NCBI RefSeq assembly: GCF_000004825.1
Contig: NW_008805075.1
Coordinates: 869,788 to 933,787, forward strand
Length of the DNA stretch: 64,000 nt
Origin: Heterostelium album PN500
Taxonomy: Eukaryota; Evosea; Eumycetozoa; Acytosteliales; Acytosteliaceae
Direction: 5' to 3'
The notes under the pieces were generated by a model. That model saw nothing but the letters and a program-made list of their open reading frames with translations, did no database searches and was not told the origin of the DNA. Positions within the stretch are counted from its first letter, which is position 1. Every line of letters starts with the position of its first letter. Below are positions 23,406-33,419 of this stretch, one piece after another. A program made the translations under genes and the position numbers.

Positions 23406-26184
23406 TTATAAAGATACAGGTGGTTCACAAATCAATGAGTAGTGTCTGATTACTTCATCGTCAAACAATTCCTGTTGTGGTTTGGAGAGGACTTTCTGGA
23501 TCGATGGAACCGCACGGAACTGGTGTAGTCCACTTGCAATGAGCTGTTGAGTGAAAAGAATCTTTCGACTGAGTTGTCGGTAGTGGAAAAAGTTGACGAT
23601 TCCACCTTGGAGCAGCTTTGGACTGGATGTCTCGATGAAGAACAACTCATCGAGTAGCAAACGGACATGTGGAATGGTGGGTGCCTGTGCATCCTGTAGG
23701 ATCTCTCTGTACTTTTTGTAGTCATTCTCCTTTGATACGAATGTCTTGAGTTGCTCGTAGACGGCATTGGTTTTCGAGTTGAGCTGCTTGAAGGTGTCGG
23801 TGAGACGCTCCACCGAGGGATTCGCCAGTCCTTGCATTATACAAAAGACACTCGAGAAATCGCTTTGCGATAGACACTTGTCGGCGGCTTCAATGAAGCG
23901 TTCAATGGTGGCGGCACGACGCGCAACCTGGTTGTGCTTTACGATCTCCGTTGATACAAAGCGGACGAGGTCGTCGTAGTGGTCGAGGAAGTTGTGGATG
24001 TTGGCACCGGGACGATTGGGGAGCACACTGCCAACCCAAGGAGAAGGTGCCTGTGAGAGTCGCTCCCAACAGATCTCGAGGTATTCACGTGGTTGAATCT
24101 GATAAAAGTTGTGTCCACTGATGATTGTGAATTGTCGTGCCAGTTCAACTGCGTTGATGTCGGCAATGTCGAGATATTCGCTGCCGGTGGCGGGTGGTGG
24201 TGGAATGATGCTGGTGGGGAACTGGGCGTTGGCCGGTAGCGGTGTGGCTTGTGACAGTTCGTTTCGCTTCTTTGTGAGTTCGGCAACCAGTTTCGGTTCA
24301 GAGTCGGACGGTGCGCCAATGGTGGTGGTCATGAGTGAGAGCGATGCCAGCGAGTTTTGCACGACGATTCGGTCAAAGTCGGCGAGCTTCTCTTCCATTG
24401 CGTCGCCCTCTTGGAAGTCGGTGGGATAGTAATCGATCCAACGCTTAAAGAAGATAATTACACGCAGTTGGATGACACGATGCACCTTCTTCCAGTTGGC
24501 CATGTCGGCGCTATGATTCTCTGGCGACGCAGAGAGGTAACGCTGAGTCAACAACTCGAGCAATTGCATTGGTGTAGCGAAACAGCGGTATGTCAAAAGA
24601 AGATCTTGGATGTAGGAGGTGTCGTAGCAGTAGTCAGAGGTGGCACGCTCCACCATCTTTATCAAGTGATTGATCAGAGCAGTCTGAGCACCTGCAGTAT
24701 TCTTACGTTTCAGTGTGTAGTATCCAGGTGGTTTCAGAGCACCGACACGCCAGTTGGAACCACCGCCAATCACCGAATCCGTTGGTTTAAACTTGACTTC
24801 CTTTTGTGTTGTCTCTCCTATATTTCCATTGATTGGTTGAGCTATTTCTTGTGATTTACGATGTTGTGATATATTACGACGTGATTGTGCAATTGTTGGT
24901 GAAAGTGTTGGATTATTATTATTATTATTATTATTTGTTGTAGTTGTATTATTATTATTATTGTTATTATTATTTGATACATTTGTTTGTTGTTGTTGTT
25001 GTGGTGGAGTTGTAACTGTTGGTGGAATTGATGGTGTTACATCTGGTGATTTTAACTCTTGAGTCGGTGGAATTACAATTGTTTTCAAAGCTGACAAAAT
25101 ATCTTCAAACTTTGGTCTTGACAATGGTTCATAGGTACAACATTCTTGACAGATATCAATTAACCTTATTAAAAAGAAAAAAAAAAAGAATAAGTAAATA
25201 AATTGATTTGTTTGTTGTTTCAATTGAAAATGATAAAAAAACATACTTTGATGGACATCCTGGTATTGCTTTTAGTTTCAATTCATCCGGTGCAATATCA
25301 AAACAAGTCTCTGGAGTACGTAACCATAAATCTACACCTGGTTTACGACCAGTAATTAACTCTGCTAAAACTACACCGTATGAAAAGACATCGCAAGATG
25401 TATCGTAGCTCATACCCAACAAAATCTCTGGTGCAACCCAACCTTCGGTACCACACATCGTCATATGACGTGCCTTCTTGGTTTGTTCATTCATTCTTGC
25501 AAATCCGAAATCACATAATCTAATTCTTTGATATTCATCCAACTGCAGTAAGAAAGAATTGTCAAATTAACCATTTGTCAGTAATCTATGTTTTAAAACA
25601 ACAACAACATAAACCAACAAAACAACATATCAACTTACAAGAATATTCTTCGATTTCAAATCTCTATGAATGATCTTTTTAGCATGAAGAAATACCAAGA
25701 CTTTGGCCAAATCGGTGGCAATCGAAAGTCTTTTGTCCCATGTGATTGGTGGACTCTGTTTGAGTAGTTGACGGACATCTCCACCCGATACAAACTCTGT
25801 AATAATATATAAACCTGTAGAATGTACACAAATACCTGAGAACTGTACAATGAATGGATGTCTTAAACTCCTACAAAAATATTATAATATATATATATAT
25901 ATATATAAATAAATAGTTGGTTAAACCAAAGGTATATTCAAAAGAATAAAAATGACAATGTTAAACACTTACTGTAACATAGATACTTCTCTATCGATAT
26001 ATTTCAAATACTCAGGATCATCTGCTTTCTCAATCTTTTTAATGGCAACCTCTAAACCCAAGTAAAGTCCACGAAACACTGAACCAAAACTACCTTTTCC
26101 AATTCTCTCTTTGAACTCCAGGTTTTCAAACGGGATATCCCAGATGGCTTGAGTTGGAAGTCCTGGATCTGTTTGTTCTGCCAT
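23406..26184 (-). CDS. Protein kinase (TKL-like) fused to a Ras guanine nucleotide exchange factor
   Basis: Four exons: 25973-26184, 25639-25870, 25247-25542 and 23406-25164, about 832 residues. The kinase domain (about 20-275) looks complete: GKGSFGSV glycine loop, VAIKK lysine, HRDLKSKN catalytic loop, DFG and APE. HRDLKSKN is the form used by tyrosine-kinase-like kinases. A Q/N/T-rich linker (about 280-400) leads to a RasGEF-N domain (about 410-490, LINHLIKMVERATSDY) and a CDC25-type RasGEF domain (about 580-825, ELARQFTIISGHNFYQI, FIEAADKCLSQSDF and PHVRLLLDELFFIE). It should activate a Ras or Rap protein, with the kinase part allowing phospho-signal input. Dictyostelids have many RasGEFs with unusual fusions; I do not assign a gef letter. 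Confidence 0.92.
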
Positions 26185-27775
26185 GATTTATCTATCTACC
26201 TATTCTGTCAAACTAACGATACTATCTTTATTTTATATAAAAGATCTTTTACTAATACTACACTTTAATATTTTTATATTATATATAATTTTTTGTTTGT
26301 TGAACTAATTTACAAATATCTTTTTAATCTGTTTATAATATTATAAAAAATAAAATTAGTTTGGTTCAAAAAAATAAATAAAGATAAAAATCAATTTAAA
26401 TTATTGATTGGGTGCAGTGCATGAGCGATATTCATTTGTACAGTTATTGTTATGAAGTTAGTTAGTTAGTTTGTTATAAAACAAAAATGACACACACCAA
26501 AGATACAATGCAGTTTTAGGAGCTATTAAACATATCTTTGTGTGTTGTGTTGTGTGTGTAGTGTTTGGTTTTTATGAGTTGAGTTGAATTCGATTCAATT
26601 CAATTCAATTTCCATTAATGTAAGTAATTGGTTGGTGTGAATCCAATCCATACACCCCTTTTTTTTTTTTTTTTGTAATTGATTGATGTTATAAAGAAAG
26701 AAATCATGATCAATACAATACAACACAAATAGAGATAATCATGATTGAATATTAAATGCGATGAGATAAACGGATCAAGTGGTGTGGATGGAATTGAAAA
26801 AAAAAAAAAAAAAGTGTTGATTGTGTGTGCTGCTTGCTGACCATGATCATGACTGAAGCTACTATTTATTATGTATAACCATACCTTCTCTTTCTTTTCC
26901 TTTTCCTTTTCCTAAGTAGAATCTATATCTCTCTCTTTGATTTGATTTGTTTTTTTTTTTTTTTTTTTTTACTAATACAATGATACACTTTTTTTCGAAA
27001 GCTAAAGTTGGATCTGTCTTTCTATTCTATTATTTACGTAATAATAATTTATAAAATAGAATGAAACTGTGTGATTAGTTGATTTGATTTGGAGTAGAAA
27101 GAGTGAAACTGTGATATAATGTAATAAATATAAACAAACAAATGATATTGTGTTTGTTTTTAGCCCTACTTTTGCTCAAAAAAAATTTAAATTGTTGGGT
27201 TTTTTTTTGTTTTTTTTTTTTTTTTTTTTTCAAAAAATTTGCATCAAGGACTAGTTTTTTTTTATCGAAATTTTCAAGTGGGTGTCTATTGGAATAGAGA
27301 TGGCTCATCGCTTTGTTTTTTCGTAAAATTTTTTTTTTTTTTAATTAATAAGGAGTTATTGAGATTACTGATCGCAGATCTGACCAAAATTTTTAAACAA
27401 AAAAATTAAAAAAAAATTAATAATAAAAAATCAGATTTATTTTTTTTATATTTATCCAACCATTTTATTTAATTCTTATAAGAATCTAATTTTGGATTTT
27501 ATAAAGATTGTCGATTTACTTACATTGCGATTGAATTAAAAACACAGCAACACAACAACTTGATTTCCCTTTTTAAATGTGTATTTATATTTTTCATTTT
27601 TATTGATTTGTTTATTTGTTGTTTGTTGATTATGTATGAATATGAAACCTTTATAAAAGTATAAAGGTATGTGAATGTTGAAAATATAAATATTATCTTT
27701 GATATGTTTGATAATATTTAATGAATGATGAGTTGATATTGTAAATGAAAACGTGTTATGTTATGTTATGTTAAT
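26185..27775. other. Long intergenic region with homopolymer tracts, no gene seen
   Basis: A 1.59-kb gap upstream of the kinase-RasGEF gene and downstream of med4. It holds TG-rich segments (about 26532-26560), repeated CTTTTC (about 26892-26915) and long T-tracts at about 26658-26674, 26949-26970 and 27210-27230. No coding signal or structured RNA is evident. It is probably the kinase-RasGEF promoter and 5' leader. Confidence 0.45.
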
Positions 27776-28993
27776 TTAATCCCAATCAACTTCATTGTCG
27801 CTACCTGATGATTCAGCATCATCGTTATCATCGTTGTCATCGTCGTCATCGTCATCGTCGTCGTCTTCGAGGTCTGGGTTGAGATCGAGATCGAGTGACG
27901 TGAGCATCGGTCCTTGTTTGTTGAATGGCGGTGTTGAGATTGGTAGGTTGGGTGGTGGTACCAACAGTTTAGGTTGTTGCTCGCCAACTCCTGCACCTGT
28001 CGATACCGATTGGTCATCTGCTGTATTCATGCCATCGAATGAAGCGCTGTCAGCGTTGTCTCTGTCAGAGTCGAGTGCGTTGTTCGATATTGGCGAGACA
28101 CCTTTGCCACCGAGGCTGGTAGTCGGTGTCGATGGCAGAGCCAGGTCTTTCTCGGCAAGACCATAGAACCGCAGCAAATTGAGCGGTAGTCTGGTGAACA
28201 ACGTGGACGAACGCATCATATCCTCTTGTGGTGCGGGTGGCTTGTAAAGTGGCATCAGTGGAAGATTCGATTGATATCCATACGGTGCTGAAGTGGTTCC
28301 ACTAATCTTGTGTGCATATGATATCAATTCTTCAGGTGAAATAGTTCTCTCTTTATAAAACAAAGATAAAATAGGTTAGTTTCATTCATCTATTTGAACA
28401 ACACTAAAAATAATAAAACTATTTCTTTGTTTTTTACCTTTTATATCTTCATTCTTTGAAGCATCCGATATTTCATTTTCTAAAAGTATCTCTACATCTT
28501 TGAGATTCGATGCTAAAGTAGTGATTTGTTTGTCTTTCTCTTCAATCTCTTTCTGTATTGCTACTATTTCCTTTTGATATGTTTGATGTTGTTCCACTAT
28601 TTAAAGTTAGAATGTAATCTATTCGATATGATTTTTAGATAGATAAATGTGATAGTTACATTGTTTAAGTGTTTTCTGTAATAGTTTATCAGCTTCGATT
28701 AACATTGACATTCTTTGTAGAATTTGTAGTTGTTGTTGTGGTGTTATGCTCATATATTGTTGTTGTTGTAATTGTTGTTGTTGTTGTTGTTGAGTCTGTA
28801 CATTTGGATTAATACCATAGAGGTTAGGTGAACTTATTACATTTTGTTGCTGTTGCTGCTGTTGTTGACCTGATTGCATTGACGCTTGCACAGCGAATGA
28901 TTCAAAGAGTATCTTGCATGCCTTATTAAATTCATTTATACTGATTGTAATATTCTCTTTTAGTGATCTATTGTTTGGTGTTTTTTGTGACAT
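27776..28993 (-). CDS. med4: Mediator complex subunit 4
   Basis: Three exons: 28660-28993, 28438-28596 and 27776-28350, about 355 residues. The N-terminal half has poly-Q and then a coiled coil (about 80-165, with QKEIVAIQKEIEEKDKQITTLASNLKDVE), as in MED4. The hallmark is ERTISPEELISYAHKISGTT, the family signature just after the coiled coil, followed by a proline-rich segment (PLYKPPAPQEDMM) and an acidic, Ser-rich end. MED4 belongs to the Mediator middle module, bridging activators and RNA polymerase II. It is the last ordinary gene before the accessory block. Confidence 0.88.
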
Positions 28994-29084
28994 CTCATAT
29001 CATGTTAATAATGCAGAAACTTGTTTTTTTCTGAAGATCATTCTCCCTGCAATCAATAATATTTTTAATCATAAATTTGGGTTT

Positions 29085-29288
29085 TTTTTAAAAATTTAAA
29101 CAAACATATAATATGTTTTAAATATTTGTTATTTTTTATTAATAAAGAAAAGGATAGGAATTTAATAGTATATTAGAATTCACTAGAGCTGATTCTTTTT
29201 GTCATATGACCAAGAATTTTATGATATGCATCAGACCAATTTGAGATTGTATATATGAATTGACTTCTGGCTATTGCAAATAACAAGA
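29085..29288. repeat. Left arm of an inverted repeat (partner at 36462-36883)
   Basis: Read on the minus strand, this segment matches 36462-36563 plus 36777-36883 almost base for base. Differences I can see are mainly one-base changes in A/T runs and a few substitutions at the outer end. The match covers the 3' end of an FNIP-type gene and its downstream flank. The right arm is interrupted by a solo LTR; this left arm preserves the uninterrupted arrangement. Confidence 0.85.
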
Positions 29289-29322
29289 ATGAAGTTTCTG
29301 AGAGTCTTCGAATAAAATATGT
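29173..29322 (-). pseudogene. 3' fragment of an F-box/FNIP gene
   Basis: The minus strand encodes about 49 residues, beginning YFIRRLSETSFLLF and ending in a TAA at 29173-29175. They align with the C-termini of the two full FNIP genes nearby (same YFIRRLSETSFLLFGI start, then a TISNWSD motif). Similarity stops abruptly at about 29322, and upstream sequence is unrelated AT-rich DNA. It is therefore a truncated copy without start, F-box or repeats. Confidence 0.75.
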
Positions 29323-29417
29323 GAGGATGACACTATATTATTATGAAATTAAAATTGAATAACACTTTTAATAAAGAATTAATCAACAATTATCTAATAC
29401 CATATTATCCTAATAAT
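29323..29417. other. Short unassigned spacer
   Basis: AT-rich sequence between the FNIP 3' fragment and the start of the direct duplication. Nothing is recognised. Confidence 0.4.
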
Positions 29418-29939
29418 TAAAAATAACAAATCTTTGATTATCTTTTTTTGTTTGTGTTCTTTATGATGTTAATATCTAATGTTGTTAACTTTTATGAATA
29501 TCTAAACTCGATCTTCGATTTCTTTGTTTTTAATTTTTTTATTAATTCTAAATCTTGACTTTTTTCCTAATTGGTGATAAACCAATTTGAAACTGACTAT
29601 AATTAATTAATTCATCATACTAAAGTTTAGATTTAGGTCTTAACGATGTATTCTCCTTTCGAAAGGGCTTTTCTAATTTGATAAGGACTCTGAAAGATAA
29701 ATTTCCTTTTATTTAAACTGATATATCACTTCTGTATTTAGGTTTAATCGTTCTATCTAAAATAGAGATAATCGGTTTAAAAAATCCAACTCACTATTAA
29801 AAACTTTACCGTACAGGTCTATGTAGTTTGATCTATCTGGATGCTTGTACGATCTACAATATCAAGAGTTTCATCTAATTAGATGGTGCGAAGTTGTAAC
29901 ACGATAAGCGTCAAAGGACTATTCCAAAAAAGTCTCACA

Positions 29940-30240
29940 TAAAACATTTTAACTCTCTGGACTGAAATGTTTTATCTTTTTGTGCTTCCCAACCCAGGAT
30001 TTAAATCTATTAATAAGTGCTCTAATGAGAAGATAAAATGCATGAATGAACTTGAAAAGCGCATTGCCCTTTTTTTCAAATGGAAGTAAGTCATTATTAA
30101 CATATCTTTCCGGTGCATCTATTAATCGTATTTCTAAGTCTGTTGCTTTCCTTTTCTTAGACTTATTTCTCTTCATTAGTTTATTCTCTTTAGTTTGGTT
30201 TGCCCTTATCTAGTTCAACCTGTGTGCCTTCATCCGCATA
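29940..30240 (-). other. Co-duplicated decayed reading frame (copy A)
   Basis: The minus strand has a lysine-rich frame containing KRNKSKKRKA, LEIRLIDAPERYVN and FEKKGNALFKFIHAFYLLI. The equivalent frame in copy B (37433-37723) has the same residues and is longer at its N-terminus. It looks like a fragment of a once-coding sequence, perhaps mobile-element-derived, that travels with the FNIP gene. No family is recognised and it is probably not an active gene. Confidence 0.3.
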
Positions 30241-30577
30241 GATCATTCTCAGATTCACATTACTTTTATAATGTCTTGATTGTTTATTGTTTAAATTAGA
30301 TGAGTATGGTACCAAAATTTTCTGTATAATTTTCGATGCATCAAAAAAATGGACTTTTTTTTGAAGTAGTTCTGATTTTTTTTGTAATTATTTTTTAATT
30401 ATTAATTTATTTATTATTTTATTTATTATTTTATTAAATATATGTAATTATAAATATGTAATGTTCTTTATTTATATGTTTGAAAATCATCCAAAATCAA
30501 AAAAAACCCACAAAAATATAAAAATTAATTTTCACACGGAAGGTCAAAAATTCCAGTTTACTTTTGCTATGTTAAAA

Positions 30578-32461
30578 TTATTTATTATTTTTAGGATGGA
30601 TTTTACAATAGGATATTTGTTTAAGAACAAGAATATTGTGATATATATCAGACCAATTTGAAATTGTACATATGAATTTTTTTCTAGTGATTCCAAATAA
30701 CAAGAATGATGTTTCTGAGAGTCTTCGAATGAAATATGTTTGTTTGTCATAATCATTGATGGTCATCGAGTTGAGTGTTGTTGGAAATTCTTTTGGAATA
30801 CATTCTTTGTTTGTGGTCAATGATTTGATTGATGGATATCGTGAGATAAATTTGTCATCATAATGTTTGATGATAATTGTTTCCAATGATTGTGGAAGAG
30901 AAGGTACAACGAAATTTGTTGATGCATCTAGTGGTGGTCGTCCTACACTATTTAAATTTAATTCATTTAAATCAATTTCTTCTTGTGCGAAACATAGTGT
31001 TTTGAGTGATTCTGGTAATCTATCGACTGGGAATGAGAAATGAGTACCAAGCTCCAAGTATTGCAAGTCATTTGGAATGATAATAGATTCTGATAAAATT
31101 GAATGTTTACGCAGGGGCTCATTAAAATTATATGGTAAATAAAGTTTGGTGAGACTCGATGGTAATTCTCCAATGACACTTTTTTGAGAATAATAATAAT
31201 AAAAATCCCATCGAGAGAGATCCAATGTTTCCAATTGTTTAAAACTAAAGAATAGATTCGTATCGATTGAAAAGTCTCCTTTTAGTTTTAAATATTTGAT
31301 GTCTTTTGGGATGATACCTGAAGTAAACTTAAACCTAACACTAAATCTGTTGGCATAAGAGTTGATTGTAAGATGAGTGACACTCAACGGAATATCACCA
31401 ATTTCAATTGGTGTGCCTTTATGTTGGTACAATTTGAGTGATTCAATTGATTCGAGATGTTTGATGAATCTCAACCAACTGGTTGGTATTGAAATATGTT
31501 TTAATGTTGATGGGAGTGGTCCTTTAAATTCAGAAAATGAAGTGTATTTTTCATAATCAGAACCGATTACCACCAGTTTCAAAACTTCAAGATTTGGTGG
31601 GAATATTCCAAAGCAAATATATTTAAAATTGTCCAATTTCACTTTGAGAACTTTGAGTGATCTTGGTAATGTTGGGATGTCAATTGATATTCTACCTTCT
31701 CGGTTTCTATACTCCAATACTTCAAGTTCCAATGGCAAGATGGATTGATAGATCTCATTAAGTGATATGATTTCTTTGATATTTGATGGTAATCTAATTT
31801 TGCTTCTATAATTAAAGATAAAAGTAATTGAATTGATTGTTGATTTCTTGATTGCATTGATTCCACTTTTATTGATTAGAGGGCAATTAATGACCATTTT
31901 GAAGCATGACGATTTGATATCATCATATTTGAAATCACCTGAATGAATATTTGAATAGGAAATTAATATCTTTTTGAAATAAATAAATATTTTAATTATC
32001 AATGTTTAGTTACCAATTTTCACTTGATAATCAATGTTAAATAAGATATCATCTTGTTTTATATAATTTATTGGAAATTTGTTTGGAACGGTTAATAGAA
32101 AAGTACAATTTGATTTATGATTGATATCTCTCTGAAATTGAAGTTTGAATGAATTCAAAGTGAAATATCGATTGTTTTGATTGTCAAAGTGATCGAATGA
32201 TTGCATCAATCCAGAACAATTGAATGATAAGTATTTATCTCTTTGATAAAACCATCGTTTGCAAACTAAACTCATGCATATTCGATCGAGATCATCTTCC
32301 AATGCATTGACGATCTTTTTCATCAAAATGAATGGAAGATTAATGAATATTGAATTATTCTCATTGTTATTATTAATATTAAGATTACTTGTGTGCACTA
32401 TTATATTATTAATATTATCATGTTCTGATTCTTGTTTGTTGAATAGAACTTGTTGATTCAT
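30578..32461 (-). CDS. F-box and FNIP-repeat protein (copy A)
   Basis: Two exons, 32014-32461 and 30578-31938, about 602 residues. After an N-rich leader comes an F-box (about 35-80: INLPFILMKKIVNALEDD, then MSLVCKRWF). The rest is a chain of FNIP/leucine-rich-type repeats of about 22-45 residues with the pattern xLPxSLxxLxL (LPRSLKVLKV, IPKDIKYLKLKG, LPSSLTKLYL, IPNDLQYLELG, LPESLKTLCF). F-box proteins bring substrates to SCF ubiquitin ligases, and the repeats probably bind the substrate. I chose the start MNQQ because it is shared with copy B; an upstream in-frame extension to 32587 is not. Both copies keep open frames, suggesting they are functional. Confidence 0.85.
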
Positions 32462-32587
32462 ATCTTGATAAACCTTTTTAAAAATCAAATATTTTACAAA
32501 AAAATTCGTAATGACCAAGCACACTTTTTTTTGAAAAAAAAATTTTCTTATGGAAACTGATAAAAAGTGCGACGTCGCACCTTTCAT

Positions 32588-33419
32588 TTCATTTTGAACG
32601 TTACTTTGTTCACATTACAAATAATTTGAACAGATAATAAATAACTTTTCGAAGTTTAATTTTTTTTTATTAAAAATGATAAATAACATTAGTAATAGTA
32701 ATTTTAATATCAATATTACTATCTCCATTAATTCTACTATAATTTTATTGAGTAATGCTACACACATTAATTACTATTTGTTAAATACTATAACAGCCGC
32801 ATTATTTTACCTTCAGTCTTGATTGTAAACTATATATAGAGGTACAAATAGTGATAAATCACTAGAATCTCACTTGACTGATGATAAAGTAGTCAAGAGC
32901 TTTGATTTATTATATTTAATAATCCTCATAGTAATGTTTTCTTTATTTATTGTCCTATCTACCATTTATAAAAGAAAGTTGGGTGATGCAGAAGAAGATG
33001 AATATAGAACGCAGATGAAAGCAATGAAAATCACCCAAAGTAACTCAAATGGTTTTGTAAGATCGTGTTAAACTAAATGAAAAGGTAAACAAACAACTAG
33101 AGACACAACACTGCTGCGTTTTCTTTTGAGAATTTGAGTATTTTGAACAGTTTCTCTGACCAAATTCCCTAAAACTGTAACGAAATTTCCCAGGTAGCTT
33201 AAATTCCCAAATTACCATCATATAAATCAATAAATCTCATATTAAAAATTGATATATAAATTGTGATATTTTTAAAACCTTCAGTGTTTGATCAACGAAT
33301 AAATACCAAAAATAAATAAAAAATTAGTTTTTTAAGTTGAGAAATGAAGAAATAAAATATATTTAATATATGTAAGAAAAAAGATTAAAAAAATAAAATA
33401 AAAAAAGGCTCAGTTTTTA
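32588..33419. other. Upstream flank of FNIP copy A, mostly featureless
   Basis: AT-rich DNA containing one small frame with a hydrophobic helix (separate entry) and poly-A/T runs near 33380-33408. No repeat shared with copy B is seen upstream of about 32532. Confidence 0.4.
32874..33071 (+). CDS. Possible small membrane-protein frame, weak
   Basis: The frame is open from about 32829 to a TAA at 33069-33071. The first in-frame ATG is 32934, giving 45 residues. The open part starts DDKVVKSFD, then has a strong hydrophobic helix (LLYLIILIVMFSLFIVLSTIY), then KRKLGDAEEDEYRTQMKAMK, like the juxtamembrane tail of a small single-pass protein. No start precedes the helix unless an upstream exon exists. 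It may be the last exon of an unrecognised gene, a gene fragment or chance. Confidence 0.25.
   Translation: MTDDKVVKSFDLLYLIILIVMFSLFIVLSTIYKRKLGDAEEDEYRTQMKAMKITQSNSNGFVRSC

Larger units (their letters stand above)
29418..32532. repeat. Segmental duplication, copy A
   Basis: About 3.1 kb in direct orientation with copy B at about 36908-39938. Both begin at an AAAATAACAAATCTTTGATTA motif and end shortly upstream of the FNIP start codons in an A/T tract after AATGACCAAGCACACTTTTTT. The unit contains about 1 kb of downstream flank, the whole FNIP gene and about 70 bp of its upstream flank. Copies differ by scattered substitutions and small length changes in homopolymers. Confidence 0.85.

Noticed and set aside
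32462-32587. N-terminal extension of FNIP copy A (42 more residues).
   Set aside because: It is not shared with copy B and lies at the edge of the duplicated segment; the MNQQ start is common to both.
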